From Hemicordylus capensis (Eukaryota > Chordata > Lepidosauria > Squamata > Cordylidae): DNA of 64,000 nt. A program made the translations under genes and the position numbers. Below, piece by piece: positions 53,975 to 63,555 of this stretch; position 1 is the first letter of the stretch, and each line of letters begins with the position of its first letter. Where the stretch lies: positions 430,124,063-430,188,062 of the forward strand of contig NC_069657.1 in assembly GCF_027244095.1 (NCBI RefSeq), read 5' to 3'. The notes beneath the pieces were generated by a model. That model made no database searches and had not been told where the DNA came from. It saw only the letters and a program-made list of their open reading frames with translations.

Positions 53975-54406
53975 CCGTGACACTCTATAGATGTGAAAGC
54001 TGGACATGGAAGAAGCAAGACAGAAAAGTATTGAAGCTTTTGAACTTTGGTGCTGGAGAAGACTTTTGAGGATACCATGGACAGCCAGGAAAACAAACAA
54101 ATGGATCATGGAACAAATCAATTCAGAATTTTCACTCGAGGCACAAATGACCAGGCTCCAACTATCATACTTCAGCTATATTATGCGAAGATCCAGCTCC
54201 CTTGAATAGTCCATAATGCTGGGGAAAGTTGAAGGAAAAGAAGAACAGGACGACCAGCAGCAAGGTGGATGGACTTGATTACGACATCAATGAATGCACC
54301 ACTGAGAGACCTTAAAGGCCAAGTTGAAGACATCATCCTGGAGAGAATCTATCTATGTGGTAGCTAAGAGTCAACACTGACTTGATGGCACTTTGTCAAA
54401 GAAATG
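53975..54406 (+). mobile_element. BovB (RTE-type) LINE 3' end
   Basis: The plus strand has a decayed ORF2 end: TRMKAGHGRSKTE-like, FELWCWRRLLRIPWTARKTN, then QINSEFSLEAQMTRLQLSYF. This is the RTE/BovB C-terminal signature (WCWRRLLRIPWTAR). It ends CAACACTGACTTGATGGCAC. BovB elements are abundant in squamates and are well known for horizontal transfer. Confidence 0.9.
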
Positions 54407-54905
54407 TTTATGTAGCTTGGACCCCATTACAGATCAGCTCCAAAACTGTCAAGAGTGTTTTCACATAACCTTGCCACCCCACAAACCAGGGTAAGAATCT
54501 AAAACTTACAAAAGGAATAATATACTGTACTACATGAAGCTGAAGTTGCCTTTGTGCATGCCACCTTGAACATTGGGCTGAAAAGGCAACTAATATGCTT
54601 TATAAATAAATCAAACAGGTGTTGGTAGCAAACATTTATAGGTGTCAGATCCCCATTACCTTATGCTTTCCACCTCCTGCATTTTTATTTTTCGCAACCA
54701 ATTCAGTGCTGCAATGAAAGGCTACCCAGGATGTTCAAGAATATCAACATGCTATTGACTAATAAATGTTTACAGATGCATCATCTTAAAGCCAACTGCC
54801 TGGCCACTGCTTCTGCTTTTACGCGGCTTCACAAAGATTGTCTCTCATCTAGGCCATGGTTACACATTGTCAGAACTTCCACTGTTATCAAAAGGAGCAG
54901 AAGCA

Positions 54906-55711
54906 TCCTATATAATAAAACCCTAAGGTATCTGCGTCCGTGTCTCTGGCAGGTGTTCTGTGCATGCGTGGCGCATGTGGACGCAGCAACGGAACCTACG
55001 CACGCAACTGCGTGCGCCACGCATGCGCAGAACACACACTTCTCCTCAGCGTTCCGTGCCCCTCCCCCCGAGCCCCATCTGTTTCTCTGGCTGGACGCAG
55101 CGCAGTAGTGGCCCCCCCTTCTTCCTCCCCCCGCCGCGATTGTACGGACAGGACAGCAATAGTGGCGACCTGAGGCGAAAGATGGGTCCGCGCGGCAGTC
55201 GCCAGTAGCAGCAGCTGCGCCACCCCCGCCTGCCCTAGAGACCCCTGAGAATGCCGGGAGGAGGAGGAGCAGCAGGAGGAGGCTGAGGAGGCGCCAGCCC
55301 GGAGAAGCCTCATGTGGAGGAGCCGGCGTGGAAGGGGCAGCTGCGGCTGCTGCGAGAAAAGAAGGGAGGGAGGGAGGGAGGGAGGGAGGCAGGCACTTTG
55401 CGGCGGGCACCGGCCGGAGCAGCGAGATCGGAGGAGCGCTGGGCAAGGGGGTGATGTGCCCGGAGGAGGATGGGGGCTGTGGCGGCGGGGTGGTGGTCTC
55501 GGCGGCGGCGCCTGCCGGGACTGGGGCTGCCGCCGCCGCTACTTCTTCTTCTTCGGCCAGGAGCGGAGGAGGTCCAGAGGGGACGACGGCGACTGCCGCC
55601 GCTGCGACGACGGGGCTGCTGAGTGAGCTGCGCTCAGAAAGACTGTTCTTGCAAACATTTCTAAACAACTCTTCTAGCGCCCGTTAATGTAACGGGCCTA
55701 ATGTCTACTAG
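54906..55711 (+). mobile_element. Helitron with GC-rich cargo, in MCFD2 first intron
   Basis: It begins TCCTATATAATAAAACCC after an A and ends with a perfect 8-bp hairpin (GCCCGTTA-ATG-TAACGGGC, 55679-55697) followed by CTAATGTCTACTAG, then T. The 5' terminus closely resembles the HeliBat/Heligloria type of vertebrate Helitron. There is no Rep/helicase coding region, so it is non-autonomous. About 650 bp in the middle are very GC-rich. A plus-strand frame with ATG at 55454 reads MCPEEDGGCGGG, then Ala/Thr/Ser runs and LLSELRSERLFLQTF. It could be a captured first exon of a host gene, but I cannot name one. Confidence 0.9.
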
Positions 55712-56639
55712 TCTATAACTAAGAGGTTGACTGGCAGTCAGCTTTAGGCAAGTATCGGGAATGGTTTAAAATAAATTCCCCCAAAAGTGGAGATGGGCAG
55801 TCTGAACACAAGGCAGGGAATCAAGGAGCACCCTTCTCTGCCTGGAAACTGTCACATTTATTGAAACAACATCAAGGCACAACTTCATAACTTCATTATT
55901 TCACTAGTTCAGTTGAAGCCTAGTTTGTTTACAGCTATGGCAACTCTATGCACAGTTGAATGGCTGTCAACTGTGATTCGCTAAATCTTGAGGCTGCGTG
56001 ACAGCCAGTTGCTTAGCGCTTTCTAACACTACGTGTACATTTGGTTGACTGGACAAGATGAGACAAAGGTGCAAAATAAAGGCTGTTGCAACATGACTTA
56101 AGACCTGGCTATGCTAGTGATCTTCACTATTTTTCAAGCGTGCCACTTTGGCAAAAAACCTTCAATGTAAGAGCCATTTTCACTGTGCTGACTTTTACAC
56201 AGTACTGCGCTTTTCTCAGTGCTGGGAAAGCCCTTTAAAAAGGGACAGAGCTCTCTCTTAAGAGCTCTAGGAGGAAAGCACTGGAAAGGGCTAACCTCCC
56301 AGCTTTCCATGCACACCATCCAAGACGGTGCGGGGGTTGATGGGGGTTGCCACTGGCTCCTGGGTCTTACAATGAAGAAAACTGCGCTAGAGAAGGGGTG
56401 GGATCGGGAATTTTTCCACACTCTAAGTCCAACTAATTATGTCCCCCATCTTTTTCTCACATGTATACAATAGCTGTTGTGCATTAGATTTGCACTAGAG
56501 AAGGCACCTGTACTTCTAATGATACATAGCTGATTGGAACTGGATTGTCTGACTAATGTGTGAACCGGATCTAAAAACAGTGGGCACACTGAAGATTAAA
56601 ATTTCAACAGAGTGGGAGCACCACATGGTATTAAAATGT

Positions 56640-56940
56640 CAGCAAGTGCCTAGCAAGTGTTGAACACCTGCTCTCTGGACAAAAAGGCACCAATTAAAGT
56701 GGTCATTCTCTTAGCAGGTGGAAGGTAACCATCCCTCTTCAGCCTAGCACAGTGTCCTTCCTAATGGCTGTAGGCAGGAGTGTGTTTTTTTAGACTGCGA
56801 GTCCACATTTACATTATGAGCCCTTTTGGGGGCAGGGAACCATTTTCTCATGCTTTTTTCATTCCTTTTGCCAAGTAACCGCTTTGTGAACTTTTGTTGG
56901 TTGAAAAGCAATATATAAACTATACATTAACAATAAGCGT
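56640..56940 (+). repeat. Roughly 250-bp squamate-type repeat (LINE-derived)
   Basis: CACCAATTAAAGTGGTCATT at the start, TTATGAGCCCTTTTGGGGGC in the middle and AAAAGCAATATATAAAC at the end. A diverged copy of the 1150 family. Confidence 0.55.
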
Positions 56941-57133
56941 ATGTCAGTAACTACTACTGCCGCTGCTGCTTTCTATTTACCTGAACAAAGCAGAACACAG
57001 TCCAGACCACTTTGTGATTTTGCAAGGCAAGTCAACAAACCTTTAGACTTAGGAGCACAAGAAGTATTTAGAAACACTTCACTTACCAGCCTGGCTTTCA
57101 GCACTATGAGTTCATGCTGACGTATCCTATTTC

Positions 57134-57540
57134 TAGGGGCATAGCAAGGTTGGAGTGGGCTCAGAGACAAGATTTTTAAAATGGGTCCCCCCTCACTGAA
57201 GCTCAGCTCATGAAGTAAAGAAATTTTAGATGAGGCTGAATAGTGGTAACAAAAAGCACAGTAAAACTTGTGTGTTTGTGTGTGTATGACCTATGTGCCA
57301 CAATAGAACATCATCCTAAATTATTTTTTTAAAGGTTTTGTAAATTGTGGACGATGCAAGTCATTTAATGGTACTAAAGAAAGATATGCTGTTCTGGTAG
57401 CTCCAGGTCTTAACACTCACATCAGTTTTGGAGGATGAAGGAAGCCCGGGCAGGTGCGCAGGTGGGGGAGTCAGTCATGTGACTTGTCTCTGCCCCCCCA
57501 GACAACTGTCTCCCCTTGCCCTATTATAGTTATACCCCTG
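57134..57540 (+). mobile_element. hAT-like MITE, second copy
   Basis: It is flanked by CCTATTTC (57126-57133) and CCAATTTC (57541-57548), 7 of 8 identical. The ends are TAGGGGCATAGCAAGG and the complement of TTATAGTTATACCCCTG. The interior matches the element at 4096-4530 in the opposite orientation, including the block with GCATCGTCCA / TGGACGATGC. Confidence 0.85.
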
Positions 57541-57819
57541 CCAATTTCTTCCCCTCCCCACTGATGCTTAAGGGCTTGATAGACTACAAACGCTTGTCCA
57601 CCCTTCCCACTAGCTGGAACGCTAAATTCAAGACAGGTCTTATTAACATCTGGAAGAGCAACATCATAAGGGTAAGAGAAGGAAGGTGGGGGGGGGACAC
57701 TCACTTAAAGAGTGTGCAATACTAAGAAAGTAAACTTTTCACTGGGAAAAAGTGGGGGGTACCATTTGATAACCTCCCAAAAGATTATGCAATGTATGTC
57801 AGCAATGCCCTACCTAGAA

Positions 57820-58060
57820 CAACAGCGCTCTGCCGACCATATCGGGTGCTTTTTGCGGGGCTCGCTTATGTGTCTTACTTAACGAGATGGAGTTGTTCGT
57901 TTACATATGCAACTCGCTCGGCTAAATTTTTCCTCATACAAATGGAAATAAGGAGCACTTTTGTTTTCCAAATCAAGTTTCATTGTGTGTGTTGGAGGGA
58001 GGGGGGCGGGGGCTGGTTTTTAGGAGGACTCCTTTTGGGTTTTCCAGCGTTTTGCGGCGG
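57820..58060. other. Gene-free stretch beside the CpG-rich region
   Basis: Moderate CpG content with no repeat or exon I can support. Confidence 0.35.
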
Positions 58061-58730
58061 CTTCAAGTTCCCCTTGGCGAAAGCTGCGGCTGAGGCATCT
58101 CTTCCCTGAAGCTAACTCTTCCCCAACCCACTCAGAGGGATGGTCCCCAGGAGGCGAGGCTGGGCTCAGGGACGGGGAGGGTGTTACACACAGGGCAAAC
58201 GCTCCCTCTTAGCCAGCCCGAGTTTCTTCCTCGCCTCTCTCTGCACCCATCCCACGCCGCCGACACGCCTCACCTGAGCCCAGCAACGCCAGCTGCTGCT
58301 GCTAACCCGAAGACGTTCCTCCTGACCGGGCAGCAGCGGTGCGAATGGGATTGGACCCACTCGGCCACCATCTCCGCCCTTTCGCCGTGTCACCTCAGAA
58401 CTGTGCGCGCGCGCGTCCCGCCACACCCCTCTCCAAGGCGATTGGCTGGTCCCCTTGGAGTTCCTACGTGGAACGAAACCACATAGACACCGAAGGAAAG
58501 CGGGTGCGCCAAGGAGACGCCACGCCCACTCCCCTTTTAGAGGCAACGCCCCCTCTCCCTCGTCTTGTGACGTGGCTTCACGCCTTTCCCCGGCCAGGCA
58601 GAGCTCCCTCCTTCCCTCCGATACGCCCACCCCCTTTCAATCATTGCCCTCTGAGGTCAACTGGCCAATCGCAGTACAGATTGAGCTACGTCCCGCCCCC
58701 GCACCGCTTTTGAGTTATTTTATTTGGCTG
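58060..58730. promoter_or_regulatory. CpG-rich probable promoter of MCFD2
   Basis: The sequence is rich in CpG (for example GTGCGCGCGCGCGTCCC near 58400). It contains GATTGGCTGG, GGCCAATCGCAG (CCAAT boxes, both orientations) and CCCGCCCCCGC (GC box). It lies 4.4 kb upstream of the first coding exon of MCFD2, where a non-coding exon 1 is expected. In mammals this promoter is shared with the divergent TTC7A gene. I see no TTC7A coding exon here, so a bidirectional role is only inference. Confidence 0.55.
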
Positions 58731-59979
58731 TCATCATCAGCATGATTTTCACCGTTTGTTGCAATGAGTAGAAGCGGGTGCGGGTACAAAGTCCTATACA
58801 TAAGGCGAACCCGTGGAGGTTTGACCTCCGCGTAAGCTAGTCTGTGAACGAGTTAGACTCGCATGCTAGCCTTTAGATAGAATCTTGGGGCTTATTCGTT
58901 CAACGACTTCCCGAGAAGAGTCCGATCCTGTCGTGTGTTTACTCACTAGGGATATGGAGAACATTTCAAGGAGAAAACGCCTACAAAATACCCTCTAAAT
59001 AAAGGGCCTGTTTTGAGCTAGAAGCAGAACAACGCCCTACCCATTAAAACCTTTGGTTTTCTGCACTGGCTTCTGAATGGTTTGTGATCTCCTTTCTTCT
59101 TGGTTGGCTTGTTATCATACAAATCAAATGTTGTCAAGGGCAACTGAGACCCCATTGGCTGGGAGGAGGGAGGGGAAACAGAAAGACAGGGGATTTCAAA
59201 ATGTATTCAAAGGGACCAGGAAGCAGAGCCAGCCCTTATAGTCTCTGAAGAGGGTACAACAGGTGAGGATGAAGGTAGATTTGATTTTGCGGCTTTCTTT
59301 TCTCAGCACTGAGTATAATATGCTGTGCTATTGCTGCTATAACTATCTGGTTTTGCTGGATCTCAGATTGACAAAGGCAGAGCTTGGGTGCCTTCCTTCC
59401 TTGAGTTGTGGTTTGTTTTGTTTGTGAGATAGTGTTGTGGTGAGCAATGGGCAGTGGAAGCTCTCTCTCTCTCTGTGCAATATTTCTTGGTGACGCTATG
59501 ATGAGCTACATATCTGGTCTTGAGACTAACTTCTTCACTCCTCTGGTCTGCTCTGTGATCTACACTGCAAGATGTACTCAGTCAAAATTTAACATGGCTG
59601 AAGTTGCTCTAGTTGAGCATATGGATATGTTTGCTGCTAAGGGTGCTGCTATGGCAGCTGTTGCAATGCTAGGAACATGAGTCATAAATGAGTGAGAGAG
59701 CAACTTGTGCCAACAGTATCAGCTGGTAGACACTGTATGGAGGAAGTAGGAGAGAAACTGGTCACCAAGGCAGAAGCCTCCTCCCCTCTACCACCACCTC
59801 CTTTCCTTCACGCCAGCGGGCTTGGGTATTTACCCAAACCTGCCACTGAGGAATCTGTTTTCTGGGCAGAAAAGCAGGGGCAAAAATAGAAAACAAAGGT
59901 TTGTGGGGGTGGGTGAGAAGAAGGTAGAAAGGAAAAATGCTAGGGCAAAAAGCAGAGAGAGAGCATCTCGCCTCCCGTC
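58731..59979. other. Gene-free stretch
   Basis: No exon can be supported. Plus-strand frames near 59447-59680 show no family motif. The DNA is moderately unique, with CT-rich tracts at about 59460-59475. Confidence 0.35.
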
Positions 59980-60420
59980 AAACAAACAAGCTAGTAGAAG
60001 ATAAGACTTAAATACCAACAGCCAGGGAATCCTCCAGAGCAGGTAGCTACCTCCAGCCCCTCCTCCTCTGCCAGCAAACTTCTCTTTTGGGCTTACTGGC
60101 TGGAACAGATGCTACTCAAGCTGCTCCAGCCAATCTGATTCCTAGGGGGCTCCTCCTGGCACTGCCCCCAGCACTACCTGAAGCAACCAGCAAGTGTATT
60201 TTTAACCCATTATTTTAGTTCTTCCTGGGGGCAGTGCCAGGAGGCACCCCCTAGGAATCAGATTGGCTGGAGCAGCTTGAGTAGCAGCTGTTCTGGCCAG
60301 TAAAACCAAAACAAGAAGTTACAGGCAGGGGAGGAGAGGCTGAAGCCTGGAAGAAGCTCCCTGCTCTGAAGATTTCCCTGGCTGCAGGTAGGTCTGATGC
60401 TTTATTAGCTTGTTTTTTTG
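59980..60420. repeat. Large foldback (inverted) repeat
   Basis: Two arms of about 180 bp in opposite orientation around a spacer of about 60 bp. CTGCTCCAGCCAATCTGATT at 60120 pairs with AATCAGATTGGCTGGAGCAG at 60256, and GGCACTGCCCCCAG with CTGGGGGCAGTGCC. Outward, the arms continue with lower identity to about 59980 and 60420. Confidence 0.75.
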
Positions 60421-61594
60421 GGGGTGGCGTGCTCCTCCTGCCCTTACTGAGCAGCCACCACTGTTTGCCATTGATGCTACTGCAGCACGGGCATTATGGC
60501 TGGCAGTGGATTCTGGGTCAGTGATTCTTTTTTGGACTGTGTTTGAAATGTGTGTTCTGTGCTGGGAGGGACAGACTCCCTTTTACTGCAGTTTTTTTCA
60601 AGGCAGGGTTGCAAAATGCATTGCACATTGCAATTCAAAACTTGTGTGCACTCTCTGAGTGCAGCTTGTTCCGGCCATAGGAAACAATGGGGAAACTCGA
60701 AACACCCCATTAGCTCTTAGGGACACCAAAGTGGTTTGTGTGGTAGGGCATGATGGGTGCTACCTACCACCCAACCCACCAAAGAAATAGGTAAGCAGGT
60801 GATTTGTAACAAATTTTTAACTCCCCCCCACTCCCATAGAATCCTGACATCTGATGCAGGGGGCATGGTTTTGGCTGCAGGGACAGCTCCACAAGAATGG
60901 CAGCCTGGGTTATTTGCATCTGCCAACTGCATTCTGGCTTTGGATAAAAAAAGAACCAAACTGATCCTGGATCAAATCTCTAATCCAGGAAGAGGCTTTT
61001 GAAAAACCAGACCCTGATATAATCAAATTTCGATATCATTTCGATATCATTTATTTACAGTCATTTACTGCAGAGTTTTAGAAACTCGATATGATAAATA
61101 ATTATGTTGCCATATAAGTATATCTTTGGCTTATCAGAATATTGTTGTTCTAGTCTCCTCCCCCTCCCGTGCTTCATTTTTCAACCAATTACGTAAATTC
61201 AAAATGTAGTCATTTTGGGGGTATTCAGAGGCCCCTCATAATATGAGGCCCTAAGCTGTAGCTTACATAGCTTGTGCCTCCATCCAGCACTGAGGTCCAG
61301 AAGGCCTGCTCTGGCCCACCATTCGCCTTCCCCTCCACACTCCCTGGTTAAAGCTGCATTCATCTGAAGAGGCTAGTGCTGTACCTGTGATGGCAGGTGC
61401 TTCTGTGGTCAGGATGCCGGGATGCCTCAGCCTCCCTATCACATAAATGCCCACCGCCATCATGGATACGGCTCTCACCTCTTCAGAGGAATGCTGCTGC
61501 AGTTGTGAGCAGCGTGCTGCTGGGGGTGAGTGGTGGGCTTGGGCAAGACTTCTGGACCCATTTTGGACGCTCTACTCATGTAAAGTGTCCTTTT
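60421..61594. other. Gene-free stretch
   Basis: No recognisable exon. At about 61025-61090 a diverged TTCGATATCATTTCGATATC tandem pair and a GATATGATAAAT inverted partner suggest an old mobile element. Confidence 0.35.
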
Positions 61595-61722
61595 CCCAAC
61601 GTGGTTCTCCAGATGTTGCTGTACAACTCCCATTACCCCAGCCACAATTTATTATAGCAGGGGATGATGGGAGTTGTAGTTCATCAACATCTGGTAAGCC
61701 ACATGTTGCCTACCCCTGAGTT
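61595..61722. repeat. Short palindromic MITE
   Basis: AACGTGGTTCTCCAGATGTT and the complement of AACATCTGGTAAGCCACATG. GTACAACTCCCATTACCCC pairs with GGGGATGATGGGAGTTGTAG. Confidence 0.7.
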
Positions 61723-61768
61723 ATAAAGTGTTGTTTTTTTTAAAGGTGTTTGCATTTATTATTTAAAA

Positions 61769-61969
61769 CTAGCTGATCCAGCACAGAGGTTCTGTCTCTC
61801 CCCCCACCCCAACAACTTCATATTGTCTTCAGCCCCAATCCGTTCTCCCCCCTCGCTTCAGCCCGTCCATTCTCCCTCCCTTCAGCCCCAGTCCATTTCT
61901 CCCCTCCCGTGTAAAATAAAACCAATTAAAACAAACCCAATCAAAAATCCATATTGCTAGGGTTATTGA
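61769..61969 (-). mobile_element. Possible short Helitron
   Basis: On the minus strand it starts TCAATAACCCTAGCAATATG after an A. It ends with a short ACAGA-ACC-TCTGT hairpin (about 61788-61800), then GCTGGATCAGCTAG before T. The termini resemble the Helitron at 11642-11936 (both end ..CTCTGTGC....CTAG). The hairpin is only 5 bp and the interior is T/G-rich, so the call is tentative. Confidence 0.45.
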
Positions 61970-61981
61970 TATACCTGTCAG

Positions 61982-62118
61982 CCAGTGTTCCCTCTAACAG
62001 GGATTCACAGATGTTGTGGACTACAACTCCCATAATCCTTAGTTGTAATGGCCTTTGGTTGGGGATTATGGGCATTGTAGTCAGCAACATCTGGGAATCT
62101 CTGTTGCAGTGAACACTG
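61982..62118. repeat. Short palindromic MITE
   Basis: GCCAGTGTTCCCTCTAACAG on the left, with GACTACAACTCCCATAATCC and GGGGATTATGGGCATTGTAG pairing inside, and TGGGAATCTCTGTTGCAGTG on the right. Confidence 0.7.
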
Positions 62119-62372
62119 CTGCCAACATTTGCTGCTTTTCAATTTCTATGTTAAGAAACTCTCTCTTGATGCTGCCTCCCATGTCAGTTCCTGATCTCTC
62201 TCTCCAATCTTCCATAGTTTGGTGGAGCTCTTCTCTGTGTCTTCTTTTACCTAATTGTCGCTTTCCGTACAAAACCAGCTTTGCTAATGTTGGGAAAAAA
62301 TTGGAGTCTTGTCCACTTGATATTTCTATCATTAATCTAGTGACCAGCTTGGTCCTATCAATGCACTGACAG

Positions 62373-62661
62373 TGAGGTCATTCACACAATCAAAAACTGT
62401 TCTACCTGGGTTTGGGAGTTGTGTGTAATCCCATTTTTCAGTTGTGTGGAAGCAAGGTAAGAGGAAAACCTGGGTAGAAGCGATAGTGTGGAAGCAAGGT
62501 AGGAGGAAAAGCTACCCAAGTTTCCCTTCCTACCTTGCTTCCACACAAACAATTCTACCCAGGTTTTCCTCTTACCTTGCTTCCACACAACTGAAAAATG
62601 GAATCACACACAACTCCCAAAATGGGGTAGAACACAATTTTTGATTGTGTGAATGACCTCA
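62373..62661. mobile_element. Near-perfect palindromic MITE (TTCACA-end family)
   Basis: TGAGGTCATTCACACAATCA on the left and the complement GATTGTGTGAATGACCTCA on the right. Almost all of the interior pairs in nested arms (CAAGGTAAGAGGAAAACCTG with its complement). The inner motif GTGTGGAAGCAAGGTA occurs twice on each arm. There is no coding capacity. Confidence 0.85.
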
Positions 62662-63214
62662 GTATGTATTACTTCTTCTGCTTTAAATTATCTCTTTCCC
62701 CCTTTGCCCAGGAAAGGCCAGTCATAACAGAGAATCAATTCTTCCTTTCTCCACAGCGCGGCACTCTTCTGGGAAATCTCAGCCTCTGCTTGCGAGGGAG
62801 CAGTTGGCTCCATCACAGATATTTCAGTATTTTGAAAAACTAATTCTCTGCTTTTATTTCACTTACAAGCTGTTGAATTGTTTAACTGCTCTCTATACAT
62901 TGCTACAGAGATGTTAAAGTGCTTCCTGTCTGGAGTAACCATTTCCTGTTAGAACCACAAAATTGTTAAGAGGTAACAACCATGCAAAAATACAAAAATG
63001 GAATTTCCGCATTTGACAGCTAATGCTTCAATCCCATTTATGTCTTTTCAGAATTCAATCCCATGAGTTCAACAGGACTGACTCCCACTTATGTGTTCTG
63101 CCTGTTCTATTTTATCTCTTGTGGACTTATACAAATGGCCCATGGTTCCAATGTTGAGTAAAATTTCCAGATGTTCCTTATTTTGAAGATCCCTCTGGCT
63201 GGCTTCCACCCTCA
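62662..63214. other. Gene-free stretch
   Basis: No recognisable gene. It contains a short interspersed repeat ending CAATCCCATGAGTTCAACAG (about 63010-63095) of a type also seen at 3035-3090, 5735-5930 and 50630. Confidence 0.35.
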
Positions 63215-63555
63215 TAAGAACATCCCTGCTGGATCCGGCCCAAGGCCCATCTAGTCCAGCATCCTGTTTCACACAGTGGCCCATCAAGTGCTGCTGGGAA
63301 GCCCACAGGCAAGAAGTGAGGGCAGGACCACTTTTCTGCTGTTGCTCCCCTGCAACTGGTATTCAGAGGCAACTTGCCTCTGAGGCTGGAGGTGGCCTTT
63401 AGCCCTCCAACTAGTAGCCGTTGATAGACCTCTCCTCCATGAAGTTATCCAAACTCCTCTTAAAGCCACCCAGGTTGCTGGCTGCCTCCACATCTAGTGG
63501 CAGAGAATTCCACAAGTTGATTATGCGTTGTGTGAAAAAGTAGTTCCTTCAGTTG
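63215..63555 (-). mobile_element. CR1-clade LINE, 3' end
   Basis: On the plus strand it shows ATAAGAACATCCCTGCTGGA, CACAGTGGCCCATCAAGTGC, and the ORF-end complement CCTCTCCTCCATGAAGTTAT with TGCGTTGTGTGAAAAAGTAG. It is 5'-truncated at about 63555. Confidence 0.85.

Noticed and set aside
54950-55640. A second CpG-island promoter inside the MCFD2 intron
   Set aside because: The block lies exactly between Helitron termini, so it arrived as cargo. Any promoter activity would be coincidental.
54829-55668. 279-residue Ala/Pro-rich minus-strand frame
   Set aside because: It spans the Helitron and beyond and is a by-product of GC-rich trinucleotide repeats. The plus-strand frame in the cargo is more protein-like.
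62373-62661. A CRISPR-like or tandem repeat array
   Set aside because: The repeated GTGTGGAAGCAAGGTA units are arranged as palindrome arms, not evenly spaced direct repeats, and the sequence is vertebrate nuclear DNA.
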